DNA of 64,000 bases, taken from positions 1,619,001 to 1,683,000 of the forward strand of contig OY986439.1 of the NCBI GenBank assembly GCA_963920525.1, written 5' to 3'. The notes below the pieces were generated by a model. It was not told the DNA's origin. It ran no database searches and saw nothing but the letters and a program-made list of their open reading frames with translations. Made by a program: the position numbers and the translations under genes. Below are positions 23,461-35,017 of the stretch, piece after piece; position 1 is the stretch's first letter, and each line of letters begins with the position of its first letter. The DNA is from Dichetophora obliterata (Eukaryota; Arthropoda; Insecta; Diptera; Sciomyzidae).

Positions 23461-23883
23461 TTAATTTTTAAAGATTATTTCATGAAAAATTTGCCCGCGT
23501 CTACGCCTGAGGTGGTATATTCGTAAGATCCAATTTTGGCATACTTTTTCCAGAATTGGGACAGGTATGGCAGCTGTAATGTTGTCTTCCAGGGCTGCAA
23601 TTGTGGCTGGTTTGTCCCTGTACTCAAGAAACTTCACGTAGCCCCACAAAAAATAGTCTAGTGAAGTCAAATCGCATAATCTTGGCGGCCAATAGACTGC
23701 TCCAAAACGTGAGATTAATTGATCACCAAACTCGCCTCTCAATAGGTCCATAGAATCGCGTGCCGTGTGGCATGTGGCAACGTCTTGTTGAAACCACATG
23801 TCAATCATGTCAAATTCATCCATTTTGGGCAAAATAAAAAAATCGGTAATCATAGCAAGGTACCTGGCACCATGGACTGACAC
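23461..23883 (-). pseudogene. Rosa-like mariner transposase, C-terminal half
   Basis: The 140-codon frame contains MWFQQDVATCHTARDSM and YWPPRLCDLTSLDYFLWGYV. Counting from the D of QQD to the D of SLDYF gives 41 intervening residues (DD41D), the spacing of the rosa group of mariners known from tephritid flies. This half is intact to its stop, but its 5' part is cut off by the insertion ending at 23899, so no complete enzyme is possible. The initiating methionine shown by the frame is internal to the gene and not a true start. Confidence 0.85.
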
Positions 23884-23899
23884 GATACGATTTTAATTA

Positions 23900-26563
23900 C
23901 ACAAGTTTACAAATTCCGGTCAACTTTTGGAGCTGATTCGATGAGAACAAATCTTAACGTTATTTGAGGCGCTGAATTCGAATCCGGTTTTTGTTTTTCA
24001 AGATTGGTTCTAGTTTTCGAGTTCTTGCATGTCACTGCACTGTAATAACGACAATCAGCTGTTGGCATTGCTTAAAACGTCATTTCAATTGTAATCTTTA
24101 AGTTATTTTTTGTTTCAAAACCTGTGAAAATGGAAAGAAAGAAGTGCAAAGTTGATTCTAAGTGTTTTTGTTATGTTTGCGGATGTTATATTATCGGGAA
24201 AAGTGGAAAAAATATATCAAAAGCGCTGAGAGATGCATATTCGTATTATTTTGGTTTCTCTGTGAAAAACACTCATAAGCCGTGGGTACCGAAATTATTT
24301 TGTAAAGCGTGTAGCACAAAACTGTACAAGTGGTCACTTGGTCAAGAAGTGTACTTTTCATTTTCAATGCCAATGTTATGGAGAGAGCCAAAAAATCATG
24401 TAGATGATTGTTATTTTTGCTTGATGAATGTGGTCGGTCTTAATGCAAAAAAACTATCAAAGTATAAATATGCTGACGTGTCATCAGTGTCCAAGCCAGT
24501 TCTGCGTACGAATAATGACCCTTTGCCAATTTGCCCAGGTGTGAGTGCAAATTCCAGGGGAAGTTTCAGTTCGTCACCGACGAACTGTTCTTCACCGACC
24601 GAAGATTTTAACATGGAAGAAACACATAAAATATCGCAAAGTATGCTGAATGACTTGATTCGTGATTTGGATTTATCGAAACAAAAAGCAGAATTGCTCG
24701 CATCACGGTTGCAGGAGTGGAACTGTCTTCACACTGAAACAAAAGTCACTGTTTACAGAACCAGAAATCAGGCGCTTTTACCGTTTTTCAAAAAAGAAGA
24801 TAACATATGTTTCTGCGATGACATCAACGGTTTATTTCAAGCGATGAATACACCATACGATGTAAATGAATGGCGTTTGTTTATAGATGGTTCAAAATAC
24901 AGCCTGAAGGCTGGTCTGATACACAATGGAAATTTGAAACCATCTATTGTGATTGCTCATGCAGTACAAACGAAGGAATCCTACGATATAATGTGTAAAC
25001 TTTTGACCAAGATCAAATACAATGAGCATCAATGGAAAATTTGTGGCGATTTAAAGGTTTGAAAATAAATGCATATTTAATGTTAAAGAATAAATTATTT
25101 GCATACTATTCCAACAGGTCGTTGGCCTCTTAATGGGGATGCAATCTGGTTTTACGAAATTTTGTTGCTTTTTGTGTCTGTGGGATAGCCGTGCAACTGA
25201 TCAACATTATGTGAAATATGATTGGCCACGTCGAACTAGTTATGAACCAGGAAAACAAAACGTCTCTTTTACATCACTTGTGAATCCACAGAACACTTTC
25301 CTGCCACCTCTCCACATAAAACTTGGCCTTATCAAAAACCTTGTCAAAGCACTCAATCCTGAAGGACCGGCTTTTAATTACTTAACCAAGGTGTTTCCCA
25401 AATTGTCATACGCTAAAATCAAAGAGGGAATATTTGTTGGACCTGATATTCGAAAATTAATGGCCGACGGCAATTTTATAGCAGTTTTAACGCCTAATGA
25501 AGCAGCAGCATGGGCATCATTTCAAGATGTTGTTCACAACTTTCTTGGTAACCGCAAGTCCCCGGATTTCAAGGAAATAATCGACAGTTTGTTGCAAAAT
25601 TATCGCAAGATTGGAGCTCGAATGTCTCTCAAAATGCATTTCCTCCATTCCCATCTCGACTTTTTCCCTGAAAACTTAGGTGATACGAGCGACGAGCAAG
25701 GAGAGCGACTACACCAAGATTTGGCGAAAATAGAAAGACGCTATCAAGGATTTTGGGACGAGGGCATGATGAGCGACTACTGTTGGACTATACTGCGTGA
25801 AACAGATCCCAAGCAATACAAACGAATCAGTTCGAAGACTCTTCATTTCTAAATAATCACTTTTTATTGAATAAAAAAAAAATTTTAATCTCTCGTTTTG
25901 TTATCTTACACGAAATGGTGTGTATCCGCATGCAACAGTTATTTAGACATGGACTCATACGATTCTTTAACGTTAACTGCTTTTCATAACCTTTGTGCAA
26001 CAAAACAGCTTTCAAGCTTAACCTGCTGCTGTCGATATATAACCGCCAATCATTTGGAAGCTAAAAGTGGGTTAATTCACTAAATCTTCTGTAGCTTTGT
26101 CATTTTTGCACCAATCTGGGTCTTGTTCGGCGCAAAATGTTCGTATTGAAATAAACTAATGTCCTATGTAATAAAACAGCAAAATTTTCAATTGTTTTGT
26201 GTAAAACAAATTAGTTGAAAAGAGAAAAATTTCAAAATATCATCAAATTTTTCATGAATTTTGAAATTGTGTCCACTGTAACACTGTCATTTCTTGACTA
26301 ATCTTCACAAACGACCCATGGTTATTTTAGCAATTTTATTATCTTTTAATAAAAAATAATAATCACATCAACCGACGAATATTTTTGAAGATATTTGCAT
26401 TTAAGTGACATCATCTTTTTAAAAACGCAAATAACGGTAATTATGCAATATCTCGAAAACTAGAACCAATCTGGAAAAACGGAACCCAGATTCAAATTCT
26501 GCGCCTCAAATAGCTTTAGGAATAACTTGTAGTTGCTCAGCTCCAAAACCGTGTATACTTGTG
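23900..26563 (+). mobile_element. Complete DNA transposon, probable CMC/Chapaev3 type
   Basis: Termini read CACAAGTTTACA on the left and, reverse-complemented, CACAAGTATACA on the right. Similarity continues inward for roughly 130 bp on each side with blocks TTTTGGAGCTGA, TATTTGAGGCGC and GATTGGTTCTAGTTTTCGAG. TTA flanks both sides (23897-23899 and 26564-26566). Removing the element and one TTA restores the mariner alignment, so these boundaries are well supported. Length is 2664 bp with one spliced gene. CAC ends plus a 3-bp duplication suggest the CMC group (Chapaev3-like) from general knowledge of these families, but the protein similarity was not searched. Confidence 0.82.
24130..25852 (+). 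CDS. Two-exon DDE-type transposase, apparently intact
   Basis: Exons 24130-25056 and 25118-25852 are joined across a 61-bp intron (GTTTGA donor, CCAACAG acceptor). Reading on without splicing hits a TGA at 25060; splicing keeps frame. ATG at 24130 is chosen because the in-frame GTG at 24124 is not a eukaryotic start. The product is about 553 residues. CxxC pairs at 14/17, 58/61 and 94/97 suggest an N-terminal zinc-binding DNA-recognition domain. Candidate RNase H-fold catalytic acids are D253 (LFIDGSK), D307 (CGDLK) and E502 or E505 (SDEQGERLHQD). A CCFLCLWDSR block with a later H (326-339) looks like a zinc insertion in the fold. The C-terminus has RRYQGFWDEGMMSDYCW. AATAAA lies just after the stop. 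No frameshift or stop is seen, unlike its neighbours. Inferred role: transposase of the surrounding element; superfamily uncertain. Confidence 0.8.
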
Positions 26564-26929
26564 TTATTTTTGAAAAAGTACGGTCCAATGATGCTGCCGG
26601 CCCACAAACCGCACCAAAAAGTGCATTTTTCAGGGTGCATTGGCAGCTGTTGAACTACCTCTTCTGACCAAATTCGGCGGCTCTGTTAGTTGACGTACCC
26701 ATTGAGCCAAAAATGAGCTTCGTCTTTCAGACAATTTTTCGATAAAATCATTTCTCACAGAGCATGAATTTTGGTAATACAATCCAATGACTTGCAAGCT
26801 CTATTCGTTTGTTGGTCTATTCAGACAAACCTTACTGAGCATTTTTGGCTTTGCCACATGTTACAAATCACACGTGAGGTGTTAAAAAATGTACACTTAA
26901 AAAACAAATAGCAAAAAAGTCACCCTTTA

Positions 26930-29900
26930 CATATGTAGAACTTTATCAAATTATATTGGATCTAATCTGATGAATCGGAGTGTATTAAATTGTAAAGAAA
27001 TCGTTTTATCAAGCGATTCCATAGAATAAAAGTTTCGATAACAATTTAAAATAGAATATGTACACTGAATGAATTATAATTAAGAAATTCATCTTTGCTG
27101 CATAGTATTTTTACATTATTTCCTGGTTACTCTGACAAAAATGGACTATTTTATAAGTCCAACAGTAAAGTGAATAGATCAATAAACTCCTCACAGTGCT
27201 GACATCCACTTCACTGGCGGTTTGTTTCTGTTAAAGACGTCTGCTCATAGCGGTCTATTTAAGTGACAGTCTGCAGTTGCTGTCCTTGCCATCGAACACC
27301 ATGTCTCCCACCTCGTTGAACCACCATTACGCGGTTACAAAGAAGGATTTAGCAAAAATTGAATTACATTTCAACGAGGAGATGCTACGAATAACGACAA
27401 ATCTGTGCAAGATTTCAGTTACATAGATTCGCGTCACAATAGTGCACAATGGTGCAAAATTACAAGAGTTCAAGTGGACAGTGGGTTTGGTGAGCGGTTC
27501 AAATTCGCATTGAATGGATTTCAATTGAATTGATCTTGAAATGTCAACAACGCAGCCAAGCAGAAGAGACAAAAATCAGATTACCTACCTTGTTTGACCG
27601 TTCCTCAGACGACCCTCTTCCTAGCTGAACACTAGAGCACGATTGTGTCAAGTGGACATTTGGCCAGACAGTCAGTCACTCGCACAGAGTCAAACAACGT
27701 ATGCTTAACATTTTATGTCTGAATGGAATGGAATGGAACGAGAGCGTGTAAATTTCATTTAAGTCTTGTTTGTTTGGCGTATTTAAACTGGTGGAAAAAT
27801 AAAGCACCAACAATAACAACAACTGCATTGCCAGTGGCAACAACAAGCAGTTCACTTATGCATGTGCACAAACGCATGTGTAACAACAATAAAAACAGCA
27901 ACTTTGTGGTGACTGCCCGAATAAGAAATTCGATACTTAAAAGTATATGAAACTTTTTTATTTTTTAGTATCTGTTGCTGCTGTTCGTTCTTCTTTGAAA
28001 TCGCCTTTGTTTCAATTCGAAGTCACACAACTGTTAAACCGCACATTTTCCAACACACCGAATTGAACCGAACATGGGCTAATGACAGGCCAGGACGTGC
28101 ATCACATTGTATTCCGCTGCTAGGTGATAGCTGAGTTATGTCAAGTAATTCCACCTCAAGTTGCTATCTATTGATAAATTTCCCCATGCAGATTTTTCAA
28201 ACCTTCATTAGAATTTACCTCATTTATTTTTACCTAAGGGGCATCACCGACACAGCCTAAACATGTGTCATGACGCGCCTGCCCTGCCTGTTGCTACGTC
28301 TCTACGTCCACCCGTAAGCACCACATCGTTGTGTCAAGTGGAATCACCATGTTGGTTAATTCATTTAGACCTAGTCTTTGCCAAACATTCACAGGCAAAG
28401 TAGTCAGAGGCTGCTACTTGCAGACTTCTTCTATCTTATGACAAAATTCCTCATTAAAATCAACGAACGAACGGGCGAGCATCGAGTAGCTGCAGCCACA
28501 TTCTATTCAATTAGTTGTTATCTGGCGACTCGCTTTTAATGGAACGCATTTGTGCTGCCCCCAGTCAATAGCTTGGCTTGGCCCCGTTGAAACCGCTCAC
28601 TCTTCATGCGTTCGTTTGAGTCTACGTCGTTGTTATTGTTTTGTTGTTGTTGTTGGTCACTTGGCCAGCCTCGGTTCAGCCTATTTACTTTCAGCATTCG
28701 TCATCTTTGCTCGTGATCGCATCATTATCATCATCATCATCACATCGCATCGCATCGCATTTGAATTGGTGCTGGTACTGTTGCTGCATCTTGGAACGGG
28801 CAAAACTCGTTCAATTAAAATTACAAGCGTTTTTCTCTCTTTGTGTTGCTCCATCAGAGTAGGTACATAAAAAATGTTGTTCTTTTTAATTACAAATTAA
28901 TCGGAAAATCGTGATTTCATAAGCGTATCCATTCAAGCGCATTCCAAGGTGTTTCGTTTGTTTGCTTTTTTGCATTTGAAGGGCGGGACAGCTGAACAAG
29001 TTAAGCCAAGTGGAACTCGTAATTTAAAGGTTGAAATAGAATTTTTTTCAAATTTGCTTAGATTTTGTGGGGAAATGGAGACCCAAAAACAACTCTGACG
29101 CTCAGCTAGAAGATTGTCGTGTAGCAAACTAGAGCAGCTGGTAATAAATTCCAAAAATATGAGTTCGTTATTAAAATGTTTGAAGCGCATCATAATTAAG
29201 ATGAAAGCCAAGCAATTTTCTCTTTGTTGCTGTTGTCTGGCATCGCAACGCATCATCAAACCCAATCAGAACATTTCCTCACGTACTAGACAAACACAAC
29301 AAAACCAAAACTTGGCCAACAACTCCAAGCGTATATTTGATAGGAGCACTTCTTCTAAGACGGCAGCTGCTGCTGCTTCTGTCTTGGCTTTCAAGACGTT
29401 GGCTGAAGTGAGGTTTCTGCATGATTTCTGCTGCTTAAATTTTGAGCCAAACATATTAAGAGCTCATTTTGAGTTGCTTTTTACTATTTATTTGTTCTTT
29501 TCCTTTATGAACTGTGCTGCTGCGTACGTGACCATAATTGCAGCTAGACTGAAAAATCGACACATACTTATCCGAGGGCCATTCGAGACCGAGTCTAGCT
29601 GCGACTTACAGTCCGAGTTTGAGTTAGCAGCTATGTTGAAGTTGTTAATTTTTTATGTTTGTTTGTTGTTGCTCATTATTTGTTGTGTTATTGCTTTCTT
29701 TGTTTGTTTAAATTAAAACATAAAAATTAACAACTTCCTTATTTAAAAATAAAAATAAAATTGTGACCACTTCACTGGTCATAATTGAAAATGCAACAAA
29801 GACACTAACATTTCCTGATAAGTTGTGGCAACTAGAGGCTACCATCCAGAGGATTGAGCATGCGTTACAACAGTCGAGATTTAGTGTTTGTGCTTTATTT

Positions 29901-30555
29901 TGATGGTTTTCGCAGATTTGTTAATTGATTTTTAGAGAGAGGAGCTGAAGGAAAGAGTTTTGGGCCGATATTCTTGCTTCACCCATCAAATCAAGATTGT
30001 TCGTAGAAAGCTGCGCCTTAAGCAGCATAAAAATTTCCATAGTAAACGTTAGCCACCTTCTCTTATTCCTGTGGCCAAAGCAGTTTTAGAGTAGTGTATA
30101 ATTAAAAGAACGTGCTCGCAGGCGCTCTTGGCACTTATTAGTGCCTTTGTAGCCCGAGCATAATAAAGATATACTGGCGATTGAATTGTGTTTGAAGGCA
30201 GGAAAAGGTAGTAAGAGAAATTGCGTTGTATTGACTTTAAAAAACTACAATTTTCTTTGTTCGAATAAGAATTTGTTCGAAAGAACCGACAGTTCTATAA
30301 CTATTGAGAGTTTAAAAATAGAAAATTTATTTAAATTTAAATAACGAACGAAGTTTTATACCTTTTTGCAAGATTATTATTTATATTTTCACCAGATGTT
30401 TTTCTTTGATTCACATATTTGTCTATAATTGATTCTTGGAATATTAATTCAATCCTTTTGAAAGACTGAAATCCATTTGAAATATTTTAGGAGAAAAAGG
30501 TTGAAGTGCAACACTTGATGTAATTCTATTGGAAGAGTTTGGATATATTCTATAA
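26930..30555. other. Gene-free region, possibly host regulatory or intronic
   Basis: No recognisable domain. It contains ATC and CATCG-type short repeats near 28721-28763 and CAACAA/GCTGCT-rich stretches. The longest frame, 29114-29716 (+, 200 codons), is rich in alanine and cysteine runs from GCTGCT and TGTTGC repeats with a hydrophobic tail. It has no family resemblance I know and no clear start context, so it is not called as a gene. Confidence 0.4.
30130..30145 (+). other. Stem-loop GGCACTTATTAGTGCC
   Basis: A perfect 6-bp stem with a 4-nt loop, the same geometry as the histone mRNA 3' stem-loop, enclosed by a second pairing (TGCTCG at 30113 with CGAGCA at 30155). AATAAAG follows at about 30163. 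No histone gene lies upstream, so its function is unknown. Confidence 0.35.
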
Positions 30556-30689
30556 CTGTATGTCAGGGCCGTAACCAGGGGGGTTTTGATGAACATTTTT
30601 TTTATTAAAAATTAAAATATACAATTTTTTGTTTCATTTCATTTTCAAGTTAATTTTGTTATCTATTATAAAAGCTTTATATATATAAA

Positions 30690-31603
30690 GGGTCCGCTAA
30701 ATAACTTTTTTTTTTGAAAATTCTATAAAAAAAAAACTGTTGAATATTTTCTCAAATTTCTTTTTTTATTTGAAAGTACAATCCTTCCGGTTAATAATGA
30801 GAAATAATTTCATTCAAATGGCTGTCTCGGCTGGCCATGCAGTAGCCTACACGATCGGTCCAATTTTTAAGCACATTATCGATTGTGTGCAGCTGTATTT
30901 CACCAATGGCTTCACGAATATTATCCTTTAAAGCATCAATTGTCTCTGGCTTGTCGACGTAACACTTATCTTTGAGGGCACCCCACAAATAATAGTCCAA
31001 CGGTGTCAAATCGCAGCTCCGAGGTGGCCAAACGACATCAGCTCTGCGGCTGATAATGCGATCTTCAAAAACAGGGCGCAAAACATCGAGTGTAGCTTCG
31101 GCTGTGTGGCACGTAGCGCCTTCCTATTGAATCTAAATGTTGCCAATATCCTCCTCTTCAATTTTTGTGAGCAAAAATTCGTTCAACATGGCCCGATAAC
31201 GATCGCCATTGACTGTAACAGCCACTCCTTGCTCATTTTCGAAGAAAAATGGCCCAATTATGCCTCTGGACCAAAATCCGCACCAAACCATGACTCGTTT
31301 TAAGTGCAGCGGCTTTTCAATGTATGCGTGCGGGTTTTTTGTGCCCCAAATGCGACAATTTTGCTTGTTTACATACCCGCCAAGATCAAAATAAGCTTAA
31401 TCTGAAAAGATGATTTTTTGGCAAAATCGGCATCATGATTTTCAAAGTAATGTTGCAACATTTCCCAGCGTTGTTATAGCGTATACACAACCATATCGTT
31501 CAGCGGAAGGATAAAACTAATTATCTGTCAAATCAGACATGAGCTAAGAGTTACCATTCACGAAATAAGCACTAGTTGAAAAAAAAAGTTAAATGGCGGA
31601 CCC
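30690..31603 (-). mobile_element. Deleted rosa-like mariner
   Basis: The left terminus AGGGTCCGCTAAATAACTTT and the reverse-complemented right terminus AGGGTCCGCCATTTAACTTT form the inverted repeats. At 914 bp it is shorter than a full mariner (about 1.3 kb), so the transposase N-terminal part is largely missing. Coding remains are on the minus strand. Confidence 0.85.
30791..31510 (-). pseudogene. Rosa-like mariner transposase, stops and catalytic loss
   Basis: The frame at 30791-31081 reads VWPPRSCDLTPLDYYLWGAL, the block with the last catalytic aspartate. Upstream, through stops, it reads GGYVNKQNCRIWGTKNPHAY and NEQGVAVTVNGDRYRAML. The second catalytic block reads EGATCHTA where the family has DGATCHTA, so that aspartate is now glutamate, and two stops lie just before it. 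Spacing to the final D is 41, as in rosa elements. Clearly inactive. Confidence 0.85.
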
Positions 31604-31789
31604 TGTATATATATATATAATTAAAATTATATATAAAAATTATACTATAATTTTTTCACACATGTGTTAATTTTGATTTTTAATACTTTTTATGTGCTAC
31701 GGTTTGTTTTGCGACATCCGACATATGGCTTCATCGTCTTTATTGGGTTAAGGTAATACATATCAAAGAAATGAAAATTTTTTTCTTTA

Positions 31790-32808
31790 CCTTAATTAAA
31801 TATACTTATTATTAAAATTTATTTAAATATAATTATTATTAAAAATGTGCGTCCCGCGAAGATCTCAAGCGGGACGCCAAATGTCCCTATTTCTTGAAAA
31901 ACAATTTTATTTTTTTATATTTTCACTATTTTTTAAAAATACTTCCTACGTTTTTATTTCTTCCTGACTAAATTTATACAGATTTTTTTGTGCGCCACTA
32001 ATTAATTGCACCGAATCGCATACTTTTCAAGCAACCGAACAGTGCGTGAAATAAAGAAAAAGGGAGCGAATAAAGCAATAACATCATTCTTTGTGGATAT
32101 TGTTAATTTTGCTTTGCTCATTTTCACCCACGATATTCGTTAAGTTCAACATATCGCATCCTTTTTTAGCAATCAAACATAGCATGAACGAAAGAAAAAC
32201 AAAACGAAAAAACAATAAGTGCATTATGTAAAATGCATTATAAAATACAAGTTTTGAATTTTCAGATATTAATATGGGTTAGTAAAAGATAAGTTTAATT
32301 TGTTTCTATATTCATTAATTAGAGTTCTGTGTCACTGATTTTTGTTTAAAATATAAAATTTCTTTTTTTAAAGTTACATAGAAATCGAAAAAAATCGATT
32401 TTCAGTAAACGTATTTAAAGTTTTTTTGTTATTCTAAGCGTACTAGACGATTGAGTCTCTGTCCCGATTTTTTTGCTTATGTCCCGATTTTTTTTTGTAA
32501 AATCCGGATTTAAAAAAAAATCTGGCAACCCTAAGCACAAATATGATATTTTAAAAAAAATTTGTATTGGAGCGCCACTCTGCATTTAAATGTATCGCAC
32601 TTTTTGCCTTGCCTTACTAGTTTTTATTTTTTTTGCGCTGTACTAGCTGAGCACGAAGAGAAAGGGAAAAATAGAGAGCAACATGGAGTTTATTGAAACT
32701 CTCGCAACACAAATGCGTCAAAAGCCAACGAATAAGCAATGCGTGGCAGCTGGAATGATTTCTTAAAAAACTTAATGCCTTAATTAAATATACTTATTAT
32801 TAAAATTT
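31790..32808. repeat. 31-bp direct repeats about 1 kb apart
   Basis: An identical 31-bp AT-rich sequence (starts CCTTAATTAAATATAC, ends TTATTAAAATTT) occurs at 31790-31820 and 32778-32808. The intervening 957 bp contain a GC-rich hairpin (31849-31877) and poly-T runs with TCCCGATTTTTTT. No gene is recognised. It may mark an insertion or a local duplication inside the hAT element. Confidence 0.75.
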
Positions 32809-35017
32809 CGAAAGAAAAAATGCCCCTAACTAAATCTGTAGCACAAATATGATATTTCAAAAAATTTTCATAAAAATTGGAACAGGTATTTTGGAGTAAG
32901 GTCGTAACTTTAAATTTTCACTTTAATTTTATATAATAGTATATATATATATAATATATTATATATAGATATGTAAATATATGTAAATAAATATATTAAG
33001 ATGCCTCGACTTCCATTAGAAAAATTTCTATTTGTACCCCTTATGAAATTATTCTTGGTCTTTTTTATAACGATTCCCAAAATATTTTGGCTGTTACGAT
33101 AACCGCCACTGAGCTGAAACGTTTTGCAAAAACCTCAAAAAATCATGTTGCTGGTAGAAGAGTTGTAAGAAAAATAAACTGATTTTAAAGGCCAGATAAG
33201 GCTCTTCCAATCTGCATCAAAAAAATTTAAAGTTTTGCAATATCATTAAAGAAAATGCTGTTTTTCGTGCCTTTTTTTGAATTTTTTTAATTTCTTTTCA
33301 CTAAAATTGAAATGACTTTATTATTTCTTTTTGAGTGCTGCTTGCATTCTGGCCTGAATTTAAAATTCGCTGTGCAATCACTGTGTGAATTACGGAGGTA
33401 TGTTTTAAGAAATTTTAGGGATGAGAACGATATCTCATTTATCTCAAATTAATAAAATTTTGGAGATAGAAAATTTCAACATAAACTTCATAAATCTTAA
33501 AACCTAATTCACGTAATTACTTAAACGATTGACTTGAAACTTTTTCTGGGGTTAGAATTCTGCAAAATGTAAGTCAACCTTTTATAACTCATGAGTAACT
33601 TCAAAAATTCCTCAAAAAAATAAAACCAGGGGTAGACTCATATCTTTTATTCGAAAATTAATTGTTTAAAAACTCTTCACTATAAAAGATTCGCAATGAA
33701 AGGGCAGAATAAAATTATTTAATAAAATTTTTCGTGCCGTAAATTACGAAGAGGCTGTGATGCAATGCCGCCATAAGCTAAGCTGAAGAAAACACAGAAA
33801 TTAAAATAAGCTCCATTTGCATATTTGTAGTAATCCAACCAACTCTAGCGACAAAACCATGGACGCTGAAATTTTAATTTTTCAGAACCGCTCGAGAGAA
33901 AATTACAATCAGTTGGCTAAAGTATACTTTAAAATCTTTCTAGGCGGTTCGAGTTAGAAAGATTTACTCAGTATACATGTGTCTTAGGGTGCATTGTTTT
34001 TTTAATTCACTTCTAATAGCATTTTTACTGGTACCTTAATTCATAAATAAGTAACCTGTGCAAGGAGAAGGTCCACAGTTGATTTCTACAGGTGACTACA
34101 GGTGTCCTAGAAAGTCCGCATATCGTGAAAATTCGACTTTTTCGTTGTTATTTGATAAATATTGATTTCTATAAAAGCTAATGCGCTGAATATCAGTGTG
34201 AATTTTTTTATTACTGAAATACTTATAGACTATGCGAAAAAGCCGAAATCAATAAATATAACTCTATTTTTCAGCAAGATCTTTTGAAAAGTTTTTAGAA
34301 AAAATTTTTCAAATTCGTGAGAATATCGCACTTTCTGGAAGAGTTCTCCAAACAAATGATATATTTAGTAAAAGTTGTAGTAGTACTATTCAACACCTTC
34401 AATTTAAGAGTTTGTTAAAGTCTCTAACTGCTCTGGAATCGAAGTTATAGTAATTTTAAGCTTTTGTAATTCTACAGGTTTCAGATCTGCGAACGCTCAT
34501 TTTTGAACTCTGGATATTTCAGATCCAATTAAGTGCGTAGGATGTATGTACGATTTAATTCGTATTACAATGAAGGCGTTATTTCTTCTTTATAAACAAA
34601 TTTAATAACTCAGTAAATTTTATTACGATTTTCAGAAATTAACATTTATATTTTTCGTTTCGAATTTTACTTTCAGAAAACAGTTACGTTTAAAGTAGTG
34701 TTCTTAACAAAAATTTTGCAGTTAATAATCGTTTAAGTTGAAAAAATAAGAAAAAAATGTAAAAATGTTAGGTTTTGTCGAATATAACTCAAAAACTTCT
34801 TTTTCCAGTATTAAATATATGTACATTTTTTGAAAGTTTTATCATTCATCTTTCCAAAACCTTTTTAAAATCGAAAATAGGTTGAAAAATTGCTGATTTG
34901 CTGATTGCGTTATGTATTAAGTACCAAAAAAAAATCAGTCTTTAATGGTAAAATCAAGTCTTGGGGGTGTATTAACAATTTCAAATATGCTTTCGTATTG
35001 TACTCGACCATACATAT

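Larger units (their letters stand above)
23354..26929 (-). mobile_element. Rosa-like mariner, interrupted by a second transposon
   Basis: The left end AAAGGGTGATTT and the reverse-complemented right end AAAGGGTGACTT form short inverted repeats next to TA. The transposase reads on the minus strand in two halves: N-proximal at about 26570-26800 (HFWLNGYVN-like, CTFWCGLWAGSIIGPYFFKN) and C-terminal at 23461-23883. Between the halves sits the 23900-26563 element. Removing that insert and one TTA copy makes the two halves line up with the standard KND..G..V.VNG region of the family. The element is dead (stops, truncated N-terminus). Confidence 0.85.

Noticed and set aside
23963..26510. Alternative shorter boundary (TTTGAGGCGC with TA) for the 2.66 kb transposon
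   Set aside because: Inverted similarity continues about 60 bp further out on both sides to CACAAG, and the TTA flanks plus mariner alignment support the outer boundary.
29114..29716. 200-codon plus-strand open frame
   Set aside because: Composed of GCTGCT- and TGTTGC-rich low-complexity sequence with no recognisable domain or clear gene context.
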